From positions 1 to 34,664 of the forward strand of contig LT649349.1 in NCBI GenBank assembly GCA_900128395.1: 34,664 nucleotides of DNA, read 5' to 3'. Positions 1 to 9,962 of the stretch are shown one piece after another. The translations under genes and the position numbers were made by a program. Under the pieces are notes generated by a model. It was not told where the DNA came from and searched no databases. It saw only the letters and a list, made by a program, of their open reading frames with translations. This DNA comes from Stramenopiles sp. TOSAG23-2. Taxonomy: Eukaryota; Sar. The first letter of the stretch is position 1. Each line of letters starts with the position of its first letter.

Positions 1-647
1 AATCACTTCGTACTTATGGCTATACTAAATACCTGTAATATATCTATCAAATATATACAATGGTATGTCTATCTTATATAGCAGGTGAATACTGTGGACC
101 AGGTTTTTGCACCCCTATAGGGTACATAGCATTGTATTGTTGGATATACAGGTACATAGCATTGTAATAATGATATTCCCATATATATATAAGGCTTATA
201 TATCTATTCTCAGTCCTCAGTCGAATCCTTTTTCTTTTATAAATATTTTTATTAATTTTGTTTAATAATTATTTGTTTTTGACGTGGAAATTGATAGGTG
301 TGTTTTTTCATATACTAATATAATAAAGATTGTGTATATGTTAAATGTATATTTTAGTTGTACTTAATAAAATCATCTCCCGTTCATCATTCTTCATTAT
401 AAAAAAAAATAATATATCATCCGATTGTATGTACATAATTCATTATAACATTAGGAGGATATAGCGGGTACTAGGTAGGGAGAATCATACGTATATAATA
501 AATTATAGTTACAAAGAAGAGGAAATATCAACATATGTAATATATCAAAATTTTGATCGTATTATAATATATAGAAAGTATATAAGCCATCTCTATTTAT
601 ATATATATATATAAATATAATATAATATACAAATTGAAGAATTAATT
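1..647. other. Intergenic, AT-rich, with short repeats
   Basis: No gene is visible. A 16-base word (GGTACATAGCATTGTA) occurs twice, at 121-136 and 151-166. A segment at about 78-112 beginning ATAGCAGGTGAATAC resembles one at 33609-33645, suggesting a dispersed non-coding repeat. The rest is TA-rich low-complexity DNA and presumably contains the promoter of the following gene; I see no defined promoter motif. Confidence 0.6.
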
Positions 648-1842
648 ATGTCAGATAAACTTACGTCGCATTTTAAAGATGGTAAACAAGTATTGCCAAA
701 TGTACCACCATTGCAAAAGATTTCAGATAGTGTCTATGCTGTATTAGGAATGAACCCAGGGCCATTTAGTTTGACAGGTACAAATACATATTTAGTTGGA
801 ACTGGTGAGAAACGTATATTAATTGATACTGGTGAAGGACAACCTGCATATATTGGTAATTTAAAACAAGCATTGAAAAATATTGGTAAGTTATATAATT
901 ATATAATATATATATAATAATACACATATTTAAAAAAAAAAAGAAAAATAAAAAAAAGCATTAACAATTTTATATATACAAATAAAACGTACATACAAGG
1001 TGCAACTGGTTTACAAGAAATTATTGTTACCCATTGGCATTATGATCATTTAGGTGGTGTACCATCAGTTGTGAAACAATTTGGTGAAGATATACCTGTA
1101 CGTAAATTTATGCCAATACAAGATGAAACATTATTTGGTGGGGAAGGTGCACGTAATCCATATAAAATATGGGCAAAAGATCAATTTAAACCAATACGTG
1201 ATGGTGAAATTATTAGCACAGAAGGTGCATCGTTACAAGCATTTCATACGTATGTATAATTTTTCTCTGATATGTATATATACATATGATAATAAAAACT
1301 AACACTTTACTTATCATTAACAACAATAAAATCTATATGTATATGTATATATATATAGACCTGGACATGCAAATGATCATGTAGCATTATTACATCGTGG
1401 TGCTGGTGGTATGTTTACAGGGGATAATGTATTAGGTGTTGGTACAAGTGTCTTTCGTGATTTATATGAATATATGAATTCATTAAATAAAATGAAAGAT
1501 GCAGCAGTGAAAGATAATGTTGTCCAATTATATACATCACATGGACCATTAGTTAATAATGGTATTGATAAATTTACAGAATATATTAAACATAGGGAAA
1601 CACGTATTGCACAAGTTCAACAAACAGTAATGAATGGTCCAAAAGATGGATTAAATTGTTATGAAATTACAAAATTGATTTATGTAGATACACCATCTCA
1701 TTTAATTCCACCAGCAAGTCGAAATACTATGTTAGTTGTGTTGAAATTGGAAAAAGATGGTGTATTACGAAGAGGTAAAGAGGATACTAGTAAAGATCCT
1801 ATGACTGGTATTCAATGGGTCATCTCCAAGGCAAAGTATTAA
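648..1842 (+). CDS. LACTB2: LACTB2-like metallo-beta-lactamase-fold protein (3 exons)
   Basis: Exons 648-885, 1000-1249 and 1359-1842 join in frame to 323 residues. Introns start GTAAGT and GTATGT and end AAG and TAG. The metal-binding set of the fold is complete: THWHYDH (H91, H93, D95, H96), TPGH (H166), the bridging Asp in FTGDN (D185) and SHGP (H224). The C-terminal part ([11 protein letters not shown]..., a PSHLIPPAS-type segment, KLEKDG) matches the winged-helix-like tail of the LACTB2 branch rather than glyoxalase II. In animals LACTB2 is a mitochondrial single-strand endoribonuclease. No clear targeting peptide is seen here, so the location is open. Human LACTB2 is about 288 residues, so the length fits. 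The fold and subfamily are well supported; the RNase role is carried over from the family. Confidence 0.9.
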
Positions 1843-2293
1843 GAGAGAAAGAACATTTTAATATACGATCTCAACAAAAGTTCAAGAGAGGCCGGCTTAA
1901 CGGCTTAATTGTTTTTTTTGGTGTGGTGTTGGGGATTAATAAAAGTGTACGTTCGTAGTAGAGAATGGTGGAGAGATTTTAAGTGTGTACCACATTTTAT
2001 GACCCCGTTTTTTAAAAATTAAATTTACACATATACCGACTTTCATTATTTTCGGGGAAACTCTCTCTTATACACTGCTTGTCAGAACAAGATACGAATA
2101 TTATATGTACATATGTACATATATTTCACATCTATCCCCCCTTCTATCTCTCGCCCTCGTTCCTTTTTAGCTTTTGTATCTTTCACTACTGCCTTTCTTT
2201 TGCAAGGACCGTTTCCCAGTCTGGGCCATCAATGGCAATGGCATTATCGTTAGCATGAAGTCCCTCTGCCATTTCAGTGCGGCTATCCCATAA
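1843..2293. other. Intergenic / possible 5' exon region
   Basis: No gene on the + strand is supported. The stretch holds the 3' flank of the LACTB2-like gene, pyrimidine-rich runs, and at its right end a locally GC-richer patch described separately. An upstream coding exon of the PUB-domain gene could hide here, because that gene's frame stays open upstream of its first ATG. Confidence 0.4.
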
Positions 2294-2311
2294 CCCTTCT
2301 TCGATAACAAG
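2186..2311 (-). other. GC-richer patch with a bacterial-looking C-terminal reading frame
   Basis: Read on the minus strand, this patch gives about 42 codons ending in TAG (2186-2188), with words such as LWDSRTEMAEG and DGPDWETVLAK. Base composition and codon choice (GCC, GGC, CGC, GTC) differ from the roughly 25-30% GC surroundings. It resembles the end of a small bacterial protein, but I cannot name a family, and there is no start codon or rest of a gene. It may be a transferred fragment, an assembly contaminant, or chance. Confidence 0.25.
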
Positions 2312-2365
2312 AAAAAACGTGATAAAGAAAAGCGAGAGAAGAAAATAAAAGAAGAAGTCGAGAAA

Positions 2366-3505
2366 ATGAAGAAAAACATCGATGGCGCCTTTAAAAAGAT
2401 GATGAATGACAATGATGATGCAACGAAGAAAAGTGCACATGGTATGTTATCCATGATTTTGAAAAATTTAAAGGAACAACCTGATGTACCACGTTATCGG
2501 CGTGTGAAAAAAGACAATCCAAACTTTAAAAAAATGGTAGTGCCATTGAAAGGTCATGAAGAATTTTTAGTATCCATGGGATTTACATCACGTGGTAATT
2601 ATTTTGAATTTAGTTTAATACCAAAATCACATGAGAAAAATGAAGAAGAAATGGAAGATGCTAAGACGATTGCAAAAGAAGTATTGGAATATGCAGTGGA
2701 ACAAGTTGGTAATTTGAAAGAAGCACCAAAAGTGGAAGCAGCACCAGTACAACAACAACAACAACCACCAGCACAAGTAGTAGCACCAGTACAACAACAA
2801 CAACAACAAGTTGTGCCAGTGCAACAACAGCAGCAACAAGTTGCGCCAGTGCAACAACAGCAGCAACAAGTTGTGCCAGTGCAACAAGCTCCTGTACAAC
2901 AACAAGTAGTAACTCAACCACCCCCTGTAAAAGAATTTGTTGAATCCGCTTTACCATCTGTAAATGCGCCTCAAACTCCAATTGTAGTACCAAATACTGT
3001 TAATGGTACGGGAAATATCCAGCAACAACCAGTAGCTCAACAACAACAACAACAAGTACCTGTTCAACAACAACAACAACAACAACAAGCACCTGTTCAG
3101 CAACAACAACAATCAAGTGGATGGCCACCAAAAGGTAATGCATTGCCAAATTTACAACAGCCAGCACAAATGTGGAATGTAAATCCACCTGCAAATGTCC
3201 AACAACAAGGAGCAACGACAACAACACCATCAGCAAGTAATACAACAACTACTACTGCAAATGGAAATGGCCTTGCGCCAAATCAAACATCGGCAACTAT
3301 ATCATCCACACCTGTACAACAACAACAACATCCAAATGGCGAAAATCCAAGTTATCCCTTGAGTTTTGGCGAAATAATGAAAATGACACAAGAAGGAAAA
3401 ACACCACCAGGTATTAAACAAATTCCAAATAATTTATCCACCGATCAAGCATCTGCTTCAACTGGTGTAGCACCAAGTAAACCATGGGAACAAAAAAAAG
3501 AATAA
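2366..3505 (+). CDS. PUB-domain protein with Q-rich linker and C-terminal KPWE segment
   Basis: 379 residues from the first in-frame ATG. The frame is open back to 2294 and reads as a K/E-rich helix (KKKRDKEKREKK), so an upstream exon holding the true start is possible. Residues about 24-86 look like a PUB domain, the module that binds the C-terminal tail of the Cdc48/p97 ATPase: MLSMILKNL, then PRYRRVKKDNPNFKK, GHEEFLVSMGF. Residues about 125-300 are Q-rich with repeated APVQQQ / VVPVQQQ units. Residues 328-379 contain SFGEIMKMTQEGKTPPGIKQIP and end in KPWEQKKE. That pattern (SF-E, PPGI-x-x-IP, KPWE) is typical of the PEX14-like KPWE domain found in PEX39/C6orf226-type proteins. PEX5 lies 2.3 kb downstream. 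A link between p97-type extraction and peroxisomal import is inference. Confidence 0.7.
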   Translation: MKKNIDGAFKKMMNDNDDATKKSAHGMLSMILKNLKEQPDVPRYRRVKKDNPNFKKMVVPLKGHEEFLVSMGFTSRGNYFEFSLIPKSHEKNEEEMEDAKTIAKEVLEYAVEQVGNLKEAPKVEAAPVQQQQQPPAQVVAPVQQQQQQVVPVQQQQQQVAPVQQQQQQVVPVQQAPVQQQVVTQPPPVKEFVESALPSVNAPQTPIVVPNTVNGTGNIQQQPVAQQQQQQVPVQQQQQQQQAPVQQQQQSSGWPPKGNALPNLQQPAQMWNVNPPANVQQQGATTTTPSASNTTTTTANGNGLAPNQTSATISSTPVQQQQHPNGENPSYPLSFGEIMKMTQEGKTPPGIKQIPNNLSTDQASASTGVAPSKPWEQKKE

Positions 3506-3899
3506 AACAAAAAATTTAATTATATATTATATAATATAAATATATAAAAAAAATTAAAATATGGAGAAACATGGCGTATACTTTTGTATAAAAAATGAAA
3601 ATTTTACGGACTCGTCTCGTGTATTGAAATTCTACACCGTGTAGATGTCCGCAAAGGTGTGTGCCGATGGTGCGGTTTACAGTGTACTTATTAGTAGATT
3701 GATTGATGAATAGTGAATTACGTACCAGTACGAGTAAATAGAGTAATTTTTATCATTTTTTATACGACAGTATTTTTTTAAAAAACTGCATTTTTGTTTT
3801 GTTTTTAAATTTTTTTTTCAAAATTTTATTTTAATCTCACATTTTTTTGTGTCTATTTTTGACAGGTTCTATGGAGTTCTAAACTTTTTACACTCTTTT
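3506..3899. other. Intergenic, nothing recognised
   Basis: T-rich and A-rich runs. I looked here on the minus strand for the missing S2-S4 segments of the Hv1-like gene and found no hydrophobic open frame with an arginine-rich S4. Confidence 0.5.
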
Positions 3900-4526
3900 T
3901 TACACACACGCGCGCGCACGCAGGTACCTCAAAAATATTCTTTTTCCTGCCCTCGTAAATCTTTTTTTTACGCATATTATATAATACGAACGAAAATAAT
4001 ATTTTACTGTGCTACTGTCAGCACACACATAATTAGATGGTACATATAATGTTCCTGAATATGTATCCGTGTGAAACGAAGGTGGTATAATACGATAATC
4101 AAACAATATTTCAAAACCTACACAAATAATATCAATCATTAAAAAGATCACAATTAACCATCTCATCATAGGACTTTCCAGGATGTGGAATAATTTTGTT
4201 CTTGATGCAGCATTGCGTTTACCACAACATGTTGAATTTTTTTCAATATGAACACCATCATGAACTAAATGTTCATCATTTACATAACATTCATTAAATT
4301 TATTAATAGAACGTTTTGTTGCAGTTGCCAGGTCGGCTAGAAGTTCTAACGATGTATTTGATCGATACCTTCCATGTTTATTTTTACTATCGTTTTCCCC
4401 ATCCTCAATATTTGATAATGCCCTTTTACGTTCTTGGTAATGTTGTTTTTTTTTTTCTTGTTTTTTTTTTTCTAAATATTCCAGTGATGTATTTCTTGGT
4501 TTCAATTCTATCTTTTTTGTTTCCAT
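3900..4526 (-). pseudogene. Truncated Hv1-like voltage-gated proton channel (S1 only)
   Basis: The 208-codon frame has a charged cytosolic N-terminus (KKKQEKKKQHYQERKR) followed by one membrane helix at about residues 122-143. The helix core MIDIICVGFEILFDY carries D132, E139 and D143 with the spacing of human Hv1 S1 residues D112, E119 and D123, and the loop RIIPPSFHTD follows as in Hv1. After about residue 158 the sequence turns into low-complexity, basic, non-channel sequence and stops at 3900-3902. No S2, S3 or S4 (R-x-x-R-x-x-R) exons are found before the convergent neighbour ends at 3505. It is either a 3'-deleted pseudogene or a gene whose other exons were lost in assembly. Assignment to Hv1 rests on S1 alone. 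Confidence 0.55.
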
Positions 4527-4762
4527 CTTTGTTGCGTTGGATATGTATCAGTGGGTATACACCGGGGCATAGATACGATACAATACAGTACAGTACAGGT
4601 TCATACATATACATATAGACATGCGCGCATGCATGCATTGTATATAATAATTATATTAAATTATTTATTGAAAAAATGTGTCCATAAATAAATATATATT
4701 TTATATCCCAGGTATCTTACCTGTATACTACACATATATACATATGTGAAATATGCCAATGG

Positions 4763-4950
4763 GACCGAAATCAAGCGGACCGTAATTTTATCAAAAAATG
4801 AATTTCAAAAAAGGATTTTGTGATTTAATTTGTTTTAAATAAATAACTTAATAGATTTATCATTTTACAAAATAAATTCGGATATTTGTATGTTAATAAT
4901 ATCAATAGTCGGCATATTTTGATCCAATTTGGGGCCGCTTGGTACCGATT
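4763..4950. repeat. Diverged foldback (MITE-like) element
   Basis: The left segment (GACCGAAATCAAGCGGACCG at 4763 onward, then TTATCAAAAAATG) is imperfectly complementary to the right segment ending near 4950 (GATCCAATTTGGGGCCGCTT, then GGTACCGATT). The arms are about 35 bp with several mismatches around a roughly 100 bp centre. The GC-rich CAAGCGG cores stand out from the AT-rich surroundings. It is old or degenerate, and the boundaries are uncertain. Confidence 0.4.
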
Positions 4951-5004
4951 TAATAATCTGCCGGGCACCGGGCATTGTAGTTAATTTAAGTATACTAAAT
5001 TTTA

Positions 5005-5171
5005 TAGTATACTAATTTATGCATATTTGATAGAGAGGTATTACGATATTACAAAAAATCCAAAAATAGCCAATAATATAGTTATTTTGCTGAATATATA
5101 CTAAGAATATCCGATTTGTTTTGTAATATCCAAATATCTCTCTATCTATTATACATAAATTAGTATACTAA
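5005..5171. repeat. Foldback element with about 50-bp inverted arms
   Basis: The left arm, about 5005-5057 (TAGTATACTAATTTATG, then GATAGAGAGGTATTACGATATTACAAAA), is the near-complement of the right arm, about 5119-5171 (TTTTGTAATATCC, ATCTCTCTATCTATTATACATAAATTAGTATACTA). About 60 bp separate the arms. No coding capacity is present. This is the form of a miniature inverted-repeat transposable element. It sits upstream of the Hv1-like remnant. Confidence 0.6.
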
Positions 5172-5303
5172 AGTAATGCTTACATTAAATACCATTTTGA
5201 AATCCACTAATATAATCCTTCTCATTTACAAGATTATTATATGATCCCCCAAATAACACTATTCACTATTGCACAGATGATCTTGATTCTTCTTCTTCTT
5301 CGC

Positions 5304-5472
<169 letters not shown>

Positions 5473-5810
5473 TTTAATTTGTATATTAGGTGGAAGAATG
5501 TGAAACAACATCATCATCGTCTCTGTACGTAGATATATCATATATATTGTATTGACAGTTGGGTTTTTTTTTGTATATTGTGTGAATTATTAGTATTATT
5601 ATTATTTCCAAAAGATAGATATATACTATATATAGATAGATTCATCTTCTTTTTTTTTTTCGTTATATACTAATTAAATTACATTATTATATAATTTTAG
5701 AATTATTTTAATAAAAGTTGTGTGTCCAACTCTCTTGTGTGCTGTAAAATATAGGAACCCATCATTGTAAAATAATAACAAACCATATATAAATAAATAT
5801 ATAATATATA

Positions 5811-7727
5811 ATGGCTAATTTTGCAAAGGATTTAATGGGTGGTCAAGGATGTTCCGTAGATGGTTTAGCACAAGCACGTAATCCTATGGGACAAATGGTA
5901 GATACATTATTTCAAGGTCCACAAGGTGCAAAAGGTCAAATGATGGGACCTAGAGGACCAATATCTGGACCTGGTGCATCCATGCATGCTGCTATGAAAG
6001 AAGGTTTTCAAGGAAATGTAAAAGCACGAGGGCCAATGATGAGACCAGGGCAAAATTGGGGTGGGGATTTTAAACAACAAGCACGTATGGCACCACCACC
6101 ACCACCACCTATGCAACAACAACAACGTCCACGTGCCATGTCTGCACCTTCACAAAATTGGGGTGCAGAATTTAAACAAACACCTGGTAATATGCGACAA
6201 GCTTCTAGAATGCGTAGAGGTAGTATGCAAGGTCCACGTGGTGCGATGCGAATGCAACCACAACAAATGATGATGAGGCAACAAACTGCAATGGCACAAC
6301 AATCAATGATGATGCAACAAACCATGATGATGGCACAACAACAACAAATGATGATGCAACAAATGTATCAACCACAAATGATGCAACATCGACAACAAGT
6401 ACAACAAACACGTCCAGAAATAAAAGAAATAGTGGAAGAAAATGTAACAACATCAGATACAACTACAGAAAGTGATAGTATGAATGCAACTAGATTGACT
6501 GCAGCGGAAATGACAAAAGTATTATCACAAGATCAAGATCCAAAATACCGTCAATCTGAATTTTTCCAATTCATGTCACAAATACGTGACAATGAAGTTG
6601 AATTTGCTGGCAATAAAGTGATTGATACACCAGAGAAACAAGATCATATATCTGGTGTATGGGATCAACCACCTCCACAAATAAAACATGATATGATGCC
6701 ACCTCAACAAAAAATGAATGCTAATTTAGGTATGAATATGAATATGTCAGCAATTAATAGCATGACCGATAAGATGTCTGCCGTATGGCGAGATGGAATG
6801 GATGGTAAACAAGTTAATTTTGAACAAGCATGGAAAGATGCGACGAATCAAGTTGTAAATCAAGATTTATATACGTTTGAAGAATCAAATAAATTTAAAG
6901 ATCATGATGATACATTTATGAAAGGTATGGAATTATTTCATCAAGGGGAAATTCGAGAGGCAATATTAGCATTTCAAGCACATGTACAACAAGAAGTAGA
7001 TGATAGTAGCGAAGGTTGGAGAATGTTAGGAAAATGCCATCAAGAACATGATGAAGATCGTCAAGCGATTGAATGTTTAAGGCGTGCCGTGGAGGAAGAT
7101 CCATACAATTTAGACGCATTATTAGAGTTAGGTGTTAGTTATGTAAATGAATTAGATTCCCAAAATGCATTGGCGACTATGAAAGCATGGATTGATCACC
7201 ATCCAAGTTTTCAAGGTATGAAATATACGCCAGATGCATATAGTGATGGGACATTAATGGATGAGATCATGCAATTAATGTTGCAAGCAAGGCAATTCGA
7301 TTCATCGGATCCAGATGTACATATAGTATTAGGTGTTTTGTACAACGTTTCGAGGGATTTTGATAGTGCAGTTGCATCCTTGCGACAAGCTTTATCTCTT
7401 CGTCCGGAAGATTATTCATTATGGAATAAATTAGGTGCTACGCAAGCAAATGGTAATCGTGGTTTGGAAGCGATGCCGGCATATGAAAAAGCATTGCAAA
7501 TGAAACCAAAATATGCACGTGCATGGTTAAATATGGGTATCTCTTATGCTAATTTAGGGAATTACTCCAAAGCAGTGAAAGGGTATTTAAAAACATTAAA
7601 ATTGAATCCACAAGCAGATCACGTATGGAGTTATTTACGTATTGCATTTACATGTATGGAACGATTTGATTTGTTAAAATTAGTCGATCAAAGAAATGTG
7701 GATGCATTTGCAGAGTTTATGCAGTGA
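5811..7727 (+). CDS. PEX5: PEX5, peroxisomal PTS1 import receptor
   Basis: Intronless, 638 residues. The N-terminus carries the recycling Cys (C14 in GGQGCS), followed by an NPM segment as in other PEX5 proteins. There are two WxxxF motifs, WGGDF (83-87) and WGAEF (117-121), which in the family bind PEX14 and PEX13 at the peroxisomal membrane. A methionine- and glutamine-rich linker follows (about 130-205). The C-terminal half (about 368-625) has the PEX5 tetratricopeptide repeats: EGWRMLGKCHQEH, NLDALLELGVSYVNE, DVHIVLGVLYNV, SLWNKLGATQANGN and RAWLNMGISYANLG. The last two hold the Asn residues that grip the SKL-type signal. The shortest repeat-flanking linker (HPSFQG to DEIM) is normal for the family. 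The protein cycles between cytosol and peroxisome. Start and stop are clear. Confidence 0.96.
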   Translation: MANFAKDLMGGQGCSVDGLAQARNPMGQMVDTLFQGPQGAKGQMMGPRGPISGPGASMHAAMKEGFQGNVKARGPMMRPGQNWGGDFKQQARMAPPPPPPMQQQQRPRAMSAPSQNWGAEFKQTPGNMRQASRMRRGSMQGPRGAMRMQPQQMMMRQQTAMAQQSMMMQQTMMMAQQQQMMMQQMYQPQMMQHRQQVQQTRPEIKEIVEENVTTSDTTTESDSMNATRLTAAEMTKVLSQDQDPKYRQSEFFQFMSQIRDNEVEFAGNKVIDTPEKQDHISGVWDQPPPQIKHDMMPPQQKMNANLGMNMNMSAINSMTDKMSAVWRDGMDGKQVNFEQAWKDATNQVVNQDLYTFEESNKFKDHDDTFMKGMELFHQGEIREAILAFQAHVQQEVDDSSEGWRMLGKCHQEHDEDRQAIECLRRAVEEDPYNLDALLELGVSYVNELDSQNALATMKAWIDHHPSFQGMKYTPDAYSDGTLMDEIMQLMLQARQFDSSDPDVHIVLGVLYNVSRDFDSAVASLRQALSLRPEDYSLWNKLGATQANGNRGLEAMPAYEKALQMKPKYARAWLNMGISYANLGNYSKAVKGYLKTLKLNPQADHVWSYLRIAFTCMERFDLLKLVDQRNVDAFAEFMQ

Positions 7728-8192
7728 GGTGTAGTGTATATAAGCAGGTGGTGGTGTGGTAGTTATTGATGCCATGTTGCATATATGTATGTATATATAT
7801 ATATATATATGTATGCTAAATAATTTTTACTAAAATTTATAAATCATTTTTGATTTGAGATGTTAATAAACGGGAGTAAAAGAATTTTATATAACATATG
7901 AGTAAGAGAAAAACACATATATATGTATGTACTGTATTTCTATATTTCTATATTTCTATTATTTTCTTAGTTCGTCGGAAGTCGAAAGTCGATTTTAATT
8001 TTAATTCATTTTTCAATTCAAAAAAACGAGTCAAAAATGCATTAAAATTAAAGGTGAAAAGAGAGAAATGAGGTTGAAGAGAAGGTTTAAATGAAGAAGA
8101 GATGCCCAGGTGTAGATATATAATGTTATTATATGTGCAATGTTTATATATATGCATGTATTGCTACTCTCTTTTTCTTTTCTTGTTTGTTT
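7728..8192. other. Intergenic, TA repeats
   Basis: Holds (AT)n microsatellite around 7790-7810, a triple TATTTC-type repeat near 7938-7960 and the 3' flank of PEX5. No coding or RNA feature is supported. Confidence 0.5.
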
Positions 8193-8396
8193 TTAATAAT
8201 CATCTTCATCTTCTGGTTCTATAAAATTACCATTTTCATCATAATTATTTGCAATTCCACCTTTTGAACGTAAAAGTGCAATGATTTCTTGGCGAATTGG
8301 ACTACGATTACATTCATACAAAAAGAAAATTGATTGCATCTCCACCCATTTTACTATACTCTGATTGATATCCGCCGATGTTACTTCTTTCGTTTC
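8193..8396 (-). pseudogene. 3' fragment of an ankyrin-family paralogue
   Basis: The minus-strand frame from 8325 to the TAA at 8193-8195 reads SPIRQEIIALLRSKGGIAN, then YDENG and an acidic EDEDDY end. This is nearly identical to the C-termini of the ankyrin genes ending at 11399 and 13226. The frame stays open to 8396, but the upstream part (VKWVEMQSIFFLYEC) does not match the family, and a TGA closes it at 8397-8399. It is therefore a truncated copy in the opposite orientation to its relatives, most likely a pseudogene left by local rearrangement. Confidence 0.75.
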
Positions 8397-8426
8397 TCAT
8401 ATTATATATACGTGATTATAAATCAT

Positions 8427-9962
8427 TTATACTCTATATAATAATGGTGGTGGTAAAAGTGTCATCCTAGCTTTAATAGTTTGTTGTGGAATCAATGTAA
8501 TTGTTATTTCCTTTGCTGCAATTTGTTTTAAACGAATGATATATTTATTATTATCGTCTTTTGCATATCCATCAAAAAAGATTTCACCTACATCATTTGT
8601 TTTCTTACTTGTTATAAATGTTTCTCTGATGGTATTTGATTTATCATCTGTACGAATAAAATACACTTCCACAATGACATTGTTCACTGGTTGTTGACGA
8701 GTTCCATCATCATGTTTATTATGTTCGTTATCAACAACAGTAACAACACATTTACCAAAATATGGAAATAATAATGTATTAAATTTTGATGGTAAATCAT
8801 ATTTTGTTGCGTTTTCTTTTTCAAGCTGCATGCCACTAAATAAATACATCCCATCGATCATTCCTTTATCATATGCATCTATTGATTGCATTAAAATAGA
8901 TTCAACACTTTCAACACTCATCCATCCTTCTAAACTATCTTTCACATAATTACCAAATATAATTGGAATGGTAGAACCAACTTTTTGTCGTAACATTATA
9001 AAATTATTTGTATAATTTGTATATGTTGCATCTTGTGTAAAATCCCACATATTGATTTGATCGATCACATTTAATACACCATCATCATGAAAGACTTCAA
9101 TTTCACCACCGGTATACCAAACAATACCAAGTTTTAAATTTGGTGTTGTTGCTAAACTATTATGATCTACATTTCCATTTATATCTATCGTTTTCCCTTG
9201 TAAAGCAGCTTTAATATCTTTTAATTTAGATAATGTTACACCCCATTCAATGACTGGACATGGTAATAAATTCTTTGGGTTGCGAATACATGATGGTACA
9301 CCTTGACAATTTTTAACCGTTCCTTTGGTTAAACAACAATTTTCTAATAATGGCGTTGTACTAGTAGACGACGATGATGGTGGTGTACAATGTCCTTTTG
9401 AATCTCGTGGCCATGGACAACAATAATAACCAGCTGTATTCGAACCATAAACAGTTGCATTTGATATTGGACATTGAATACATTTTGATGGTTTTTTACC
9501 AATGTAATTGTTGAAAAAATCATCAATATAAATACCACGGATTTGTGGGCATATTTTGGATAGCTTTGACCATCGTGCAGCACCTTGGAGCATACCAGCT
9601 GGGGATAATGGATGATACATGTTGGTATCCTTTGAATTATTATAAACACCATGTTCAGAATGACCTAATATCATTCCATAAATTTGATTTACAGATATAT
9701 TTTCACAATGCCATTGAATATCATCTTCTAACGTACCTGCACCACCAGCTTCACTATCACGATTTACAATTACAGTACTACCAAAATGATATTTTTCATA
9801 TAATGATACATTGACAGGATGATATGTACCAATGAAAGTTTGATATGGTTGTATAGTTGTTGTTGCCGTATCAATAGCATTTATATTATTATATTTTTGA
9901 ATTGAGAATATGATTAATATTATTAATTTAATTGTAATTATTCTAATATTTATTATCTTCAT
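8427..9962 (-). CDS. Secreted barrel-like protein with Cys-rich insertion, unknown function
   Basis: 511 residues. The N-terminus is a hydrophobic signal sequence (about 1-29) followed by TATTTIQ and an exported domain with several N-x-S/T sites. The core has strand-helix rhythm: PQIRGIYIDDFFNNYIG, NLKLGIVWYTGGEIEVF, IDQINMWDFTQDA, PIIFGNYVKDS and KGMIDGMYLFSG. This suggests a (beta/alpha)8 barrel of the glycoside-hydrolase type, with D-D in YIDDF and the aromatic-rich strand ends as candidate active-site residues. Between about 158 and 237 lies a Cys-rich insert (CIQCP, GYYCCPWP, ENCCLTKG, CQGVPSC) with a Ser/Thr stretch. The end (VVTVVDNE to TLIP) looks like a beta-sandwich. No family is recognised and the enzymatic role is inference. 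Confidence 0.75.
   Translation of the reverse strand: MKIINIRIITIKLIILIIFSIQKYNNINAIDTATTTIQPYQTFIGTYHPVNVSLYEKYHFGSTVIVNRDSEAGGAGTLEDDIQWHCENISVNQIYGMILGHSEHGVYNNSKDTNMYHPLSPAGMLQGAARWSKLSKICPQIRGIYIDDFFNNYIGKKPSKCIQCPISNATVYGSNTAGYYCCPWPRDSKGHCTPPSSSSTSTTPLLENCCLTKGTVKNCQGVPSCIRNPKNLLPCPVIEWGVTLSKLKDIKAALQGKTIDINGNVDHNSLATTPNLKLGIVWYTGGEIEVFHDDGVLNVIDQINMWDFTQDATYTNYTNNFIMLRQKVGSTIPIIFGNYVKDSLEGWMSVESVESILMQSIDAYDKGMIDGMYLFSGMQLEKENATKYDLPSKFNTLLFPYFGKCVVTVVDNEHNKHDDGTRQQPVNNVIVEVYFIRTDDKSNTIRETFITSKKTNDVGEIFFDGYAKDDNNKYIIRLKQIAAKEITITLIPQQTIKARMTLLPPPLLYRV

Noticed and set aside
200-232. Possible tRNA T-arm (CAGTCGAATCC)
   Set aside because: No matching acceptor stem, D-arm or anticodon arm can be built around it.
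2627-3248. Long minus-strand frames opposite the Q-rich region
   Set aside because: They are antisense shadows of CAA/CAG repeats (poly-L, poly-V) over a clear plus-strand protein.
3849-4638. Plus-strand frames overlapping the Hv1-like remnant and a minus-strand frame upstream of its ATG
   Set aside because: No conserved motif, low-complexity composition; the minus-strand frame with the S1 signature explains the region better.
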